A DNA stretch of 64,000 nt from Deroplatys truncata (GCA_030765065.1 CM060977.1:130514295-130578294), one strand, 5' to 3'; shown: positions 35,007 to 46,555, counted from the first letter of the stretch. Made by a program: numbers and translations. The notes: generated by a model from the letters alone, not told the origin.

Positions 35007-35527
35007 CAGCAGCTTTGCCGAATCTAAATTGCTACTTACTAGTAGATACAGGAAAAGGGAGAGAGTATTTACAACCTCCCTATAGTTGGATTTCAAAGGT
35101 CGGATTCGTAGATTGACCGTAGTATCTGTCAGTTTTGCTATTCAGACTAGTAAATAAACAGCTTAGTATTCAACAACAGTCCACCCCCGAAATAGCGTAC
35201 TTTTGACCTATATTATTTGTTTCCCTGAACCAGCCATACTTCTTCTATACCGTTCTCAAAACATCCAACGTAACAAATCAATCTATCAATCTATGGTACG
35301 CCGTCTGTAGTAAAGTGCTATAAAATTAAACTCCCTCCAGTGAAAATGTGTTTTTTCTTCCAAACCTGATTCCTGAAGGTCAAATAAGAGCATAAAAATA
35401 GAGAAACTTAAGTGCTTAAGTGTCCACACAAAACCATTAAAACGCGCATTTAAACATGAATAGAATTCTCCTCTTTAGTCGTTACATAAGCAAGGGGTAA
35501 GTATTAAAAACATCTTATACGGTACAT
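35007..35527. other. Unassigned sequence
   Basis: Nothing recognised. Confidence 0.45.
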
Positions 35528-35895
35528 TGAGGCAGTATTTTATATCACAACACTGTGAATGCCGGAGTGATTGTAGTGTAACTTAACATTATTGTATGAC
35601 AATGATTTGAGATGTTTGTTAATTATAAGCATTGTTAGGCAATAAGTTTACACGGCCTCACTGAAACTGACAATAGGAGCGGGTAACAATGTAGCGAGGG
35701 GGTGAGTTGTTTATCAATTAGAAGAGACAAACAAATGACGTCAGAGTATCGCGCTTTTCTTTAGAAATGGAGGGAATATCTTCCTAAGAGCATGCGTGTT
35801 CGTAATTTTGATTGGATATGAAAATAGATGCTAATGTTGGCGCGCTTTATTAACCAATAGCAGCTCTAATGTTTAAGCATATCGGGGTGAGGGAG

Positions 35896-35903
35896 TATAA
35901 ATA
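35896..35903 (+). promoter_or_regulatory. TATA box in Rep-D copy 1
   Basis: TATAAATA after GGGGTGAGGGAG. The inverted copy has TATAAAAA at the equivalent place, so the element has kept a core promoter. Confidence 0.6.
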
Positions 35904-35923
35904 TATGAAGCCAGAGACAAGTA

Positions 35924-36067
35924 TCGCACAGTTCAACAGGATCATTCACGCGTTACACGTCGCACAATTCAAAAGGATCATTCACGCGTTACACATCGCA
36001 CAGTTTTACAGAATCATTCACGAAGTACACGTCGCGCAGTTCTTCAGAATCTCTCGCGTCGTAAAGT
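35924..36067 (+). repeat. Four 36-bp tandem repeats in Rep-D copy 1
   Basis: Units start at 35924, 35960, 35996 and 36032 with TCGC[A/G]CA[G/A]TT. The 36-bp period keeps a reading frame open through the array (81 codons from 35869), but I read this as a by-product. The other Rep-D copy has a different array here. Confidence 0.9.
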
Positions 36068-36391
36068 TAGTTAAAAGATGTGAAATACGCGAATTAATAA
36101 TGTGCGGCAAATAAGTGATAATAGTTACATTCGAAAACACAACGGTTTCAGTGGGGCGTGTATCAAGAGTAATTATGTGAAATGAATAAAGTGTGACGGC
36201 ATTAAAAGTGTAAAAACAAATTGTTTTATCAGTGTTATCTTTTAGTAACAACTCCTTTCCGTTTACACACCCTGTTTAAGAGATTTGCTCGACTGGGTAA
36301 TAATAGCTAGCCGGAGGACAAAGAACTCAAAATTCAAAATAGTAAAACAATAATAGGCGTTCAGCAAATAAGATATCACGAACGATACTGC

Positions 36392-37184
36392 GACAACATT
36401 CACATAACTTTCTCTATATTCAAGCTTTATTAGTGTGTTTATAAACGATTCTAACTAAATCTTATGTTTCTATCTACTACATTTAATCCAAATAAACCTT
36501 TGCAAAAGTAACATTATACATTTCGTTATAGATACAAAGAGAACAGCGATAGTCAAATGTTTAAGAACTGGGCGCTATATGCCGGCCTTAAAATTCCATA
36601 CTCTCTCCATACAATCGCAAGAGACAACTGAAAATCGATGGGACTTTAAAAAAGCATGACAAGTATTCCAGAATTCGAACTTTTAATTACGGATATCTCA
36701 GAAACTGCTTATGCCACAAAAACATATTTTAAATAAATTGTGTGTTTTAAAGAGATCTACAGTTTTTGTATGGTACGATTTCGTCTGTCGCTTATCGTTT
36801 ATTAGTTATACAACTTCACATAAAATTCCTTCCGAATAAAAAGGGCTTCACAGGCTATTCCCAGAAAATTTGGGACATACAATCAAAATTTAGTAGAAAT
36901 GTTTTATGTAAAGTGTTGGATTACCATGTCGTTGGTGGGAGGATTTTCTTGAAAATCGTGTCACATCCTTGGAAGATACTCAGCTCAAATACCAAGTTTG
37001 GTATTTATCCGAATTTTCGTTTTTGAGTCATGCTGTTCACACACACGGGTATGTTTCCAAAAATGCTTTCTTTTTTGGATTCAGTCAGCCTCAAATCATG
37101 TATTTCTGGTGACATCTCAGTATAGAATTTTTGGGTGGGATGCAATACCTTCTCTACCTACTATGTACGTGTTAAAGAAAGTAA
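36392..37184 (-). repeat. Rep-A subfamily 2 copy
   Basis: Right end ACATTCACATAACTTTCTCT, then AATCCAAATAAACCTTTGCA, unlike the main subfamily. Left end CTACTATGTACGTG...AAAGAAAGTAAA. Confidence 0.85.
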
Positions 37185-37273
37185 ATTATTGAATTTTCAC
37201 AAATAAAGAAAACTAGACTTGCATTACTCAGGAAAGTAGAAAACACAAATTACGAGTAAATAAATAATACTGT

Positions 37274-37890
37274 AAAAAAGTCCGATGTGTTACACTCACA
37301 TGACTTTCTCTACTCTTGTATAAACTATTTTTACGAACGCCTATTCTCCATATGCTTCATGTTAATCGAGATGTTAATCTTATTGCTAATTTTCTTGTAG
37401 GTGCAAGGGATTGGTGGGCTTTAAGCGATAGTCAAATATTTTAAGAGCTGGTTGCTATGTGGAGTATTCCATTCTCTTTGCATTACCAGGACAAATAAAA
37501 TGAATAATGAGTTTGAGAAAAAGTATAAGTATTGGAAAATTTAAGGGAATAACAAGCAATATCTCGAAAATGGTTTACTCAACAAAAAGAAGGTTTATGA
37601 CAAATTGTGTATTTTAACGCGATCTACATTTTTTGTGGAGTAAAATTTTGTCTATCTCTTATGTTTACCAGTTATGCAAAAGTCGTTCTCAATGAAGAAC
37701 ACTTTTGGAGACATTCCAGAAAATTCGAGATATACATTTTATTTGTTATGAAAGTATCTTATATATATGATATTTTAATGAAAATCGTTAGAGCCATTTT
37801 TGAGAAAATTAAAATTTTAGAAAGTTGTTCCATGTAAAGATTGGGGGTATTTTCTTGAAAACCTTCGTGTCGCATGTCTGGAAGATACTC
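37274..37890 (-). repeat. Rep-A copy, truncated at its left end
   Basis: Starts with an A-run and TCCGATGTGTTACACTCACA and breaks off after GTGTCGCATGTCTGGAAGAT, losing the microsatellite and the stem-loop end. Rep-C follows about 22 bp later. Confidence 0.9.
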
Positions 37891-37911
37891 GTCCTAGCTT
37901 ATCCTATCCTA

Positions 37912-38517
37912 CTGTAGCGGAAAATGGTTGTTAGGTGGCATTTGTAGCGGAAAATCGTTGATCTTTAGCATCTGGAAATCTCCTCTAGTTGATGCTATCT
38001 ACTGCATTGATCTTGTCCTCGGCTATTGCTGCTCGTCGCCTGCTGTATTTTCCATTCCCAATCTTTACCTATATAGCTATTTCTTGGATCTCAGTGTTAT
38101 CGTAGGTGAGGAAAATTAAAATATACTGCATTTCTCTTAATAAATGTAGTTTATTATCAATTCAAAAATTTATGGGCATCTAGCTTTTCTCAGTATACCA
38201 ATTCCCACCATTAGAATAAATCAGGAGCCCAAACTAACTGCACACGTCTTCCCACCCATATGCACACACGTGCATTTGTCGTCTAGAGATAGCACTTCTC
38301 TTTCTATTTCTCTTTACCGCTACCGGCTCCCTGTTCATTAACTTGGTGAAAGGTGGGTTCTACTTAGAATTATCTTTTACCTGGAATTTGCTAGCTGATC
38401 TGTCTCTTACAATCTGCTTTGTACAATTCTTGGTTGTTAAATATTTTAACATGTTTCTTAGTGAATTATATTATTTGTAAAATTCTTATATATGTGTGGT
38501 ATATCCACTTTCACTAT
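37912..38517 (+). repeat. Rep-C copy 2
   Basis: Second copy of the 23105-23937 repeat, with internal deletions. Confidence 0.75.
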
Positions 38518-38739
38518 CCTAATGGCAACTTATAATGTTGTACGTACTTTACGTCCCGGACTTCTAGTGGTTGAAATCCTGGCTATAGCAATGAATTTTT
38601 CAATTGTCTGATTCTACGTTTCTAATCTAGGAAAGACATCTGTGTTGTGGATGAAACTATACAGAAAAGAAATGAAGTTGCTCGTTAATATTGATCATTT
38701 AGGAAAGAAAGATTTACAGTGGACATAGCTGTAGATGGA

Positions 38740-39075
38740 ATAAGTGAGGTTGACAATCCAAATACAGGATCATCTAACGAATAAATGTGTTGTGGATGCA
38801 ACTGCAGATCCATATGTACTGTGCTACAAGCTGCATAGAGAAGTGAACGTTAATCATCCAGATATTGCATCATATAGCAAAGAAATGTGGATACAACTGT
38901 AGAGGAAAGGATAGAATTTGTTAATCTGTGTGTTGCATTATCCAGCATACAAGTATGCTCTGCGTATGAACTGCAGAGGGAAGAACATGTTGACAATCCA
39001 AGTACCGCATCTAATAGCAAATAAATGCTTATTGTAGTTGCAATGTTATAGTAAATGAGGCAACCTGAACGTTGC
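38740..39075 (+). repeat. Degenerate tandem repeat, units of 70-100 bp
   Basis: Units begin near 38749 (GTTGACAATCCAAATACAGG), 38848 (GTTAATCATCCAGATATTGC), 38919 and 38990 (GTTGACAATCCAAGTACCGC). Each is followed by AGCAAA-like and CAACTGCAGA-like blocks. Too worn to read as protein. Confidence 0.6.
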
Positions 39076-39082
39076 ATTATAA

Positions 39083-39085
39083 CAA

Positions 39086-39124
<39 letters not shown>
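39083..39124. repeat. (TA)n(TG)n microsatellite
   Basis: Compound dinucleotide run. Confidence 0.95.
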
Positions 39125-39125
<1 letters not shown>

Positions 39126-39399
39126 TATTCCTGAAGCTGCAGAGGACAGGACAGAAGTTGACTATGCTAAGGACTTCGGCTGCCATCTCCATGCCTATGT
39201 TAAATGTCCCTGTGGCCTTACTTCATCTAAGTTTGACCCCATAGAGATATTAATATATATTTCCCCTGGAAGGGTTATATGCAATAGTAAGTGTATTTCA
39301 TTGTTTCATTTGTATAACCCTCTTTTAACTTCTCTGATCTTGAGAAATAACTCGTTGACTATAGGTTCTTCAAAGCTGAATTTTAATCCTTTTGAACAT

Positions 39400-39565
39400 T
39401 AAACATACTCGCATTCACTCCCGCATACATGCTTCCAGGCTCTGCGGAGGGATAGGGAAAGGTTATAATTCATTTAAATCTCTATCCCTGCCGGAAAATG
39501 AACCCGGGAGCCTTAGGTTGAGAAGCCAGAACAATGGGCACTCCACCACAGAAGTAGTGTGTGTG
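39400..39565 (-). mobile_element. Possible tRNA-derived SINE
   Basis: On the minus strand the head GTGGTGGAGTGCCCATTG is followed by GGCTCCCGGGTTCATTTTCC (B box). A body without coding features runs to about 39400. Confidence 0.55.
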
Positions 39566-39577
39566 TGCGTGTGTGTG

Positions 39578-41530
39578 TATACCGGGTGAGTCTTCTCATC
39601 ATGAGGATTGAGAAGTTATGGAGTCCCGGCGTTGTACAGGCTATGCCATAAACACTGTTCACTGCATCGCATCGTATCAATTTCGCTCGAAATGACTGCT
39701 TTACACGCTGTGCGTGCAGTGACTTGTACTCGTAGTGCAACAGCTTGCGCGTTGGCCTTCATTGGTGAAAGTCCCAGGTTGAAATACTGCCACTTGAAGG
39801 CACTCTTTATGTTTAGTAAATTAACGAGAACTGAAAGCGTGGCATGGAAGTGTCGTTTCACTTAATTAGTTTAATTATGTGAATTTCATTAAAACAGAAA
39901 TTGTTTAAAATGATCATAAATAAATATAACTTTGTATTATAGCTTACAAACATAATGCATCATTAAATAATATATTACTATTTAAAGCTATTCTTTCATA
40001 GAAAAGAAAGCCAATAAATTGTTCTCAGGGGTTACAAAATGCCGTACGTACATACAAGCTAGGTAACGTTAGCAAGCCCATATTATGATCGTTGTGAACC
40101 TCTGACTATGACATCATGCCGGACCATCACACAGATAAACCTTTACAATTTACCCATTTCCTCCATGTGGTTGTAATAGGTGTTCGAACTGGCCACCATG
40201 TCAGTGGATGCAATATCTCAGTCTAACCATCATCAACAGCCTAACCCGGCGCAATATGGCCCATGTCATGTCATGGCAAGCTAAGATGATACCTTCCCTG
40301 AGCTGTTGAGGGGTCCTCGGCCGCTCCTGGTACACGATATGTTTAACATAATCCCATAAGAGGATATCTAAAGTGGTTAGATTTAGTAGTGGCTTTGGTT
40401 CATGCCGTCCGCTCCATCGCTCAGCCTAGGTGGAACCGAGATAAGCTCTTACACGACGGACCGAATGAACTGCTCCATCATGTTGGTACCACATAGTTAC
40501 TCGCTTCTGCAAGGGCACTTCCTGCAGTAGTAGGCTGTTGGTGTTGTAAGAAGTAGATATAGCGATTCCCAGTGAATTGTCCGTTTTAAAAATTCGGGTC
40601 TATTAGGTGATCAAGGAATATCACCGAAGCCCAAACGTTGAAACCCCATCGGACTTGTAAGGCCGCCTCTCGCATCTAATATGGGTTTACAATACTCCAG
40701 TAATGCATGCTGTGGCGATTTACATGGCGTGTGTTGTGGAACCCTGCTTCGTCTGTAAGTAACAGAGTTGTCAAAAACGTGGATCTTGTTCAGTTTTGTC
40801 GTATGATGCACTAGCGATCGTCACTCTCCGTCCATGGTCCGGCCGCAGTAGCTCCTGGTGTAGTTGAAGATGATAAGAGTGAAACTTTGCATGATCTAGT
40901 ATTCTCCACGCGGAAGATTGGCTAATGTTGAAATGACTGTAAATGTCCCTCATACTACAATGCGGATGCTGAATGACATAATCAGTCACACGAACCTCGT
41001 TGCTTGGTCACAGACAGGGTGGTATCTTCGCGGATGTGGTGTGTTGTGCACTGTTCCTGGTTCCAGAAAGCGGTTCGCAACTCGTAAAAAACGTGTGATC
41101 TGTAGGATGTGTTCTATGCGGAAACCTCTTTTGGAATAGACGACGTGCCTCCGTTGCATTTTGCTGCATTTCCCCGTATACTAACAGCATGCCTAGATAC
41201 TTTCAATTCGAACATATTGTTCCACAGGAGCACGAGCAACTGAGGCTGCGTATTTATAGGCAAATGCACTTCCTAATGCATTCGGAAAGAAATCATGATT
41301 TGCTAGAACGTTCTCGAAACATGAACAGAAATGAATAAAAATCTAATTTATTCGCAGACGTGATTTGGACTTCCGACCTTCAATAAGACTCTCCAGTATG
41401 TTAACCATTGCACTATTAGAGCAGTTAAAACGAGCACCACAGTAGCACTAATCAGCGGGCTGGTGAATGCAGGTGCAAAATGCAGGGTTGCCTAGTTATC
41501 AATTCGTAGGATAAGACTCACGCGGTACAT
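39578..41530 (-). mobile_element. Decayed mariner-like element 1
   Basis: The left end TATACCGGGTGAGTCTTCTC (39578) matches the complement of the right end, AAGACTCACGCGGTACATA (ending near 41530), as imperfect inverted repeats. A broken transposase gene lies between them on the minus strand. The right end touches mariner element 2. Confidence 0.65.
40140..41190 (-). pseudogene. Mariner-type transposase (DUF4817 class), heavily broken
   Basis: Reading on the minus strand from 41190: MLLVYGEMQQNATEARRLF and FPHRTHPTDHTFF are the N-terminal DUF4817-type helix-turn-helix. After a shift, MRDIYSHFNISQSSAWRIL (about 40940) is the second helix-turn-helix. Later pieces in mixed frames read FDNSVTYRRSRVPQHTP, then WYQHDGA near 40490 (the second catalytic Asp motif), LTTLDILLWDYVKHIVY near 40370 (third-motif region) and GGQFEHLL near 40195, the usual C-terminus. 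Many stops and frameshifts make it an old fossil. A functional protein would have about 330-350 residues. Confidence 0.75.
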
Positions 41531-41531
41531 A

Positions 41532-42781
41532 TAGGGTCTTTCAACAAGAGTGTCCTATCTTTGAACTTAAATAAAACACGTTCTATAAATGATAGAGGTT
41601 TATTTCTTTTTATTTTGGAACATAATTAATGTCATTACGTGTGAAAGAGAACATCAGTTATGTTGCCTGATTGCGCGTTGAGTTGCGCGTATTCGTTTGA
41701 CCCAATTTTCAATGACAGAAGAACGTAAATTAGGTCCAACTTCACGAATAACACATGTGATGTTATTGGTAAGAACTTCTGTTTTTGGCTTGTTGACATA
41801 AACTCGAGATTTAACATAACCCCGCAAGAAGTAATACAACGGCCAGTTAACATCACCACCACGGGAAATGATGAAACCTCTGAACTTCTCCTTCAAAAGA
41901 TCGATTGTTTTGAGAGCAGTATGACATGTGGCAACATCTTGCTGGAACCAGATATTTCTGAGATCCATACCATCCAATGGAAGCCAAAAACAGTCCATTA
42001 TAAGAGCTTTCTCCAGTGACAGAGCTTCTCCGTCTTCATCTTGGAAAAATATGGACCAATACCATACCAAAATTCACACCACACAGTAACCTTTTGGGGA
42101 TGAAGTACTCGTTGTTGTATCTGCGTTGGATTGTGATTGCTGCAGTAATGGCAATTATGTTTTTTAACACAACCATCCATCCAAATGTGGGCTTCTTCGC
42201 TGAGGATGATTTTTCGACAACAATCCGGGTCTGCTTCCAATTGCTCCGTAGCCCAGTCAGCGAATACATGGCACAACTATGCTCGTTGGGGTTTAGTTCT
42301 TGAGTTAACACCATTTTGTAAGCAGAAACTTCAAGTCGAGATGCAGAATTCGCCAAGTTGTGGTCGGCGAAAGCCCCAATTCTTGCGCTCGACGAGCAAC
42401 TCATTTGTTTCCGTTCTCGTGTACATGCTCACGAACGGCGCCTATGTTTTCGTTGGAGCGCTTACGTCGATTACGTACAGGCGTTCTTTGATCGCTGACA
42501 AACCATTTCTTTGAAATTTATCGATCAAACGCCGAATCGATCTCTCGCAGGGACGATTATGCACACCGTAAACTTCACGCAATACACGGAAGGTTTGGTG
42601 AACAGATGATCCATTTTGATAATAAATGTTCATAATTTCTACGCGTTTGCTGAAAGCTGTGACGTTCCCTGGCTGTTTTTCAATAAGAGCTGTAACCACA
42701 TGAAAAAATTACTGCTCTAACTCAGTAACAACGGCAGCTACCACACGTTAAAGATAGGACACTCTTTGAAAGACCCTTTAT
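41532..42781 (-). mobile_element. Mariner element 2, full-length but inactive
   Basis: The ends are GGGTCTTTCAACAAGAGTGT (41534) and the complement of ACACTCTTTGAAAGACCC (ending 42776), an inverted repeat of about 28 bp with a 2-bp indel. TATA-rich flanks on both sides fit TA insertion. Length 1.25 kb is normal for the superfamily. Confidence 0.85.
41650..42699 (-). pseudogene. Mariner transposase, frameshifted and missing catalytic residues
   Basis: The N-terminal helix-turn-helix runs 42699-42442 (AFSKRVEIMNIYYQNGSSV...RSIRRLIDKF), then a second one in another frame (ARRAQELGLSPTTTWRIL, about 42400). The catalytic region has lost key positions. The usual SDEAHF is SEEAHI (about 42200), so the first Asp is Glu. 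WFQQDVATCHTA (about 41950) keeps the second Asp. At about 41840 DVNWPLYYFLRGYVKS lacks the PRSCDLTPLD block, so the third Asp is deleted. The C-terminus NWVKRI..RAIRQH is intact. There are stops and at least three frame changes. Confidence 0.8.
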
Positions 42782-43335
42782 ATATTAGCTATAAACACAA
42801 ATTCTGAGGGCTAACAATGAGATGTGTGTGTTTGCAGCTGAACTCCATCCAGTTATAGAAGAAAGTACGTGCCACGCCGCAGTACGCCTTTCGAACGAAT
42901 AAAATAGTTACTGCGGTGGATGCAGTACTTTAAATAATGAATACGGTGTGTAATGATAGTATGTTAATTGCTGTTTCGTTTAAATACGATACAAATAACC
43001 AGCTTCTATTTGTTAGCATGGCCAGGCAGCCATTGGTATTCCCACGTTATTTACTTGAGTGAAGGAACAGTCGTGCTAGTGCAGTATTGTTTAGGTCATA
43101 GCTGATTGCATATCAAATCGGAACACTGTAAGTGAAACAGTTTTGAGTGTATTAAACCATTTGTTTCAGAGTTATTATTATGGAAATCATTACATTAACT
43201 CTCAGGTAACCAGGTAGTCTCTCAATGCTTTACGACAAATTTGTAGACAGGCTGATTCTAAACCTGGGAGGCTCAAGCGATTACATGACTTCTGATTCTG
43301 AGCTTGATGTCGTGCTGATACTCGAGGACTGCACC
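42782..43335. other. Unassigned sequence
   Basis: Nothing recognised. Confidence 0.45.
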
Positions 43336-43925
43336 GAACGAAGTGGCGCTGCGATAACGTGTGCTACTCGAATTCGGAATGTCCCAGGTTTGATCCCGGA
43401 GACCGCCCACTCTAACCCATGCGTTTTCGTGATTCAACGGGCCAGCAGGCGATGTTCGTATTGTTCATGTTCTACCACGACTCTCCTGCCCACATCATCT
43501 TCCTTGTCAGCTGTTTCAGGGCTGTAGGACCAGGCGACAGTGTTAGGCAGGTTGCGGCTACACGGTTGCGGTTCCAGGGACTGGTCGATTGGGACCCTCT
43601 TACGGGTGCTTTCCGACTGGCGCTCCTTTGGGAATCCCCAGAAGGCTCGAGACACTATGAGGGGACCGGCGTTAAATCTGGAAATATTAGGGACCCATTC
43701 ATGCTTGCACCAATCGTCATCCGGATCTGGTCGCCCTTCAGGTCTCTCCCTTCACCCCTCCCTTCCAGATCACGGTAGAAACACAAGGGGAGATGGCCTA
43801 CGTATGTTGCTCTGCCCTGATTTTGGGAGCTCCTCCGTTCGTCGTTGCCTTTTCCTTTTGCAGAGGAGTTCGATTGACACGAAAACTTATACTAATAAAG
43901 ATATTTCATTACTTTTTCATCCATT
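43336..43925 (+). mobile_element. SINE-B copy
   Basis: B-box-like TCCCAGGTTTGATCCCGG at 43381, then CCATGCGTTTTCGTGATTC. The landmark CTGGAAATATTAGGGACCC is at 43678-43696, and a C/T-rich tail contains CTTCACCCCTCCCTTCC. Open frames of 119 and 132 codons come from the SINE body and are not genes. Confidence 0.65.
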
Positions 43926-44654
43926 CTTGAATTATTGAAGTACATTAGTTTAATAAGTATAGCTTATGCATTTCTCTAACACTCAGTGCCGATGGGTGTT
44001 AAGATAACATTGTGATATAACAATAGCAGTTTCTGTGCTCCCAAGTTAAACAACTGAGCACTGGGAGGGGGAGGAGTGGAAGTTCGTCCATGCTTTCACG
44101 AAACGCCAAACGCGGAGTTGTACCAAGTGCATTATGTTAGGACCCATTCTCAGGCCGGAAGGATTATAGTGGCATTACTGCTGGACAAATGGTCAGTTTA
44201 GAATAGCAATGCTATATTTTGGGACTACGGCAGGCTGCCTAAAGCTGCCCTACAAAGATAAAAATAAATGTAATCTTCCCTTCAAACTCCGTCAAGCGAT
44301 AAATGAATAGATAGTTGAACTGTATCAGGTGTAGAACAGTCCGGCGGTCAGGGAGGGTCGTGACCTCAGTAGCGGCCCCTCCCGCCCCTTCGGTTGACCT
44401 CCAGCCAATTATTGACCCTATTAGCTAATACAGCAGACCGAGGGTGGGAGGCAGAAGAACAAGAAGACGTCTTGCCCCTGCTGCTGCAGCAGCAAGTTTG
44501 GGAGGGGTGGTAAGGGTGGAGAGGGCGTCGTGATTGCATTAAGTTCCCCACCCTCTGGCAGACCGCGCCAAATCTCTCCTTCACCAGCCAAACCTAATTT
44601 CGAAATCAATTTCGAGGACAAAACCGGACTTGCATCGACTGCGCAGAGGAATAA
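43926..44654. other. Unassigned; GC-rich block at 44340-44640
   Basis: The block is rich in GGAGGG and CAGCAG. Minus-strand frames have no recognised domain. Confidence 0.4.
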
Positions 44655-44760
44655 GGCTGGACTCCTGTCCATCTTAGTTTACTACTTGGAAAGGTGGTGG
44701 GTTTGAATCCCGCTTTATGTGCGGAGAAGATCGAGAATGAGTACTGATTTCTAATCTACA
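44655..44760 (+). mobile_element. Possible tRNA-derived SINE head
   Basis: GGTGGTGGGTTTGAATCCCGC is a good B box. The A box is worn. Confidence 0.5.
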
Positions 44761-44984
44761 GTTGGTTAACATATGCGCCTGTATTCAGGCCACACAGCAA
44801 GCATGACATGTAATTCTGCGCGGCGAATGTCTGTAGCGTCAGGTGACACTCAGGTTTCCAGAAACAACGAAAGTCAGCGCTTTACTGTCATAGCTACTCA
44901 GATTTCAAAAAAAAACATTGTGGTTTTCGTTTTCTTTTATCAGCGAAGACATGTTCTAATCTCATAGAAGAAGCAAGAAATTGT

Positions 44985-46060
44985 GTATTTGCTCTACTAC
45001 TTACCTGTAGCAAATAGAGGAAGTGTTGCATTTCACTCAATTTCATACCGTTTTTTTCACCGGAAATGCGTGTTTTGAGGCTTCCTAAATGAAAAAACAA
45101 ACAAGGTAAATAAAAAATATCATTCGTTGAATATGAACTTAGTTTTTTTCATTGATTTATAAAAATGATTTTATAAATTTTTATTTATATTTTAGAATAA
45201 TTTTAGCATTATTAGTTACAATAACCATAATTTTCAATTATTTTAGAAGCAATTTTTATTAAAAGAGGAATTAGAATTTAAATATTATAAGTTCTGATTT
45301 TTATTAAATAAAATATTTCAGGAAGATTAATTTTCAAAAAAGCATTTTTAGAAAATGCTCAAGCGCACGCGTGTGCATATGTGTGTGTGTAGGGGCGGCC
45401 TCAGTTGGTTAGGCACTGACCTGCTGACCCCAAGGTCGCGAGTTCAAATCCGGCCCAGACCGAAGATTTTTAAGTGTGCTTTATAGGGACAGCTCTCCAT
45501 GTCAGTAGTTCTACTAGCAACTAAAAGAACTCATTCGGGACGAAATTCGGGCTCACGCTGATATGATAGCGTCGTTAACAAACAAAAATAATTAATTTAA
45601 TAACGTGTGTGTGGGGGGACAACATAACTCAAAAAGGAAAAGTTGGTTGAATACCAAACTTGGTACTTAAGTTCAGCATCTTCCAAAATTGCAAATAGAA
45701 GATTTCTCCCGCCCAACTCCTGTTTACATAAACCATTTTCGTTATTTTCTTTTCGAAACTTATTCAAACGATTTTGATTAAATGTCATATGTATGAGATA
45801 TTGGCATGGCACTTAAATTGTATATATTAAATGTTCTGTGAGTAGTTTGTGAAATCCTCTTAATTTTCAATGAATTTCTGATACAAAAAAATGTTCGCGC
45901 AAAAAGATGGGCATATCGTTAAAGCACACCATTTGTGTCTAATAATATTTATTTTTGCATTAACTATTTCTGTTATATTCTTTGCTACTGATTTGAATTT
46001 TAAAACACGTATTACTTTTTCAAGTGGAGAGGCATTGTTTTTACTCTTGGTCTAGCAAAT
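44985..46060 (+). repeat. Rep-A subfamily 2 copy, interrupted
   Basis: Left end CTCTACTACTTACCTGTAGC...TAGAGGAAG. TTTTCACCGGAAATGCG follows, then AT-rich extra sequence (45105-45335), the GT-rich microsatellite with an inserted SINE, then ATAACTCAAAAAGG and the rest of the body. The right end is lost where it meets an inverted copy. Confidence 0.8.
45391..45603 (+). mobile_element. tRNA-derived SINE inside the Rep-A microsatellite
   Basis: The head CCTCAGTTGGTTAGGCACTG is an A box and GGTCGCGAGTTCAAATCCGG a B box; a 130-bp body ends AACAAACAAAAATAATTAA. Both flanks are GTGTGTGTG, either the target duplication or simply the interrupted microsatellite. Confidence 0.8.
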
Positions 46061-46087
46061 AGCATGGATATGCTTTCTTAAAAAAAA

Positions 46088-46555
46088 GTTCTACGACTTT
46101 CTTTACACTCAATATCTTATTAGTGAGTACACAAATTATTCGTACAAAAGCTTATTTCCTACCTAATCCATTTTAATCCAGATAAAGTTTCCTGAAAAAG
46201 CTACATTACACATTTCATTATAGATACAAAGAGAACAGTCATACTCATATGCTTTAGAAGTGGCCTTAAAACAATTTCCATAATATCACAAGAAACCATT
46301 GAAAATCGACAGAACTTGAAAATAATGGCTAAGTATTGAACAATTCGAACCATTAATAAGGAAATCTTGGAAACGCTGATGTCACAAAGAGGTTATTTGA
46401 AATATATTGTATGTCTTAAAGATATGTAAAAATGCTTTTTTGTATTCAAGGGACCTCAAAACATGTATTTCAGGTGAAATATCGGTATTAAATTTATAGG
46501 TGGTATGCAATACATTCTCTGCCTATTGTGTACGTGGCAGAAAGAGTAAAAAAAA
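46088..46555 (-). repeat. Rep-A subfamily 2 copy, internally deleted
   Basis: Starts CTACGACTTTCTTTACACTC, runs to TTAAAGATATG, then jumps to AAAAATGCTTTTTTGTATTC and ends TACGTGGCAGAAAGAGTAAA. It is inverted and adjacent to the previous copy. Confidence 0.82.

Larger units (their letters stand above)
35528..36320 (+). repeat. Rep-D copy 1 (LTR-like, with TATA box and AATAAA)
   Basis: Related in inverted orientation to 52674-53515. Blocks in common: AGGCAGTATTTT, GATTTGAGATGTTTGTT, GTTTACACGGCC and GACAATA, a TATA box, AAGATAACACTGAT (as complement), GTTTACACACCCTG and the shared end TAGCTAGCCGGAGGACA. TGTTAGG at 35633 to GGACA at 36320 has the TG...CA form and promoter-then-polyA order of an LTR. 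However, homology extends about 100 bp upstream of that TG, so the exact border is unsettled. Confidence 0.7.

Noticed and set aside
35924..36067. Four 36-bp direct repeats, superficially CRISPR-like
   Set aside because: Contiguous tandem units without spacers, inside an LTR-like repeat of a eukaryotic genome.
43419..43938. 119- and 132-codon ORFs
   Set aside because: Body of a SINE-B copy.
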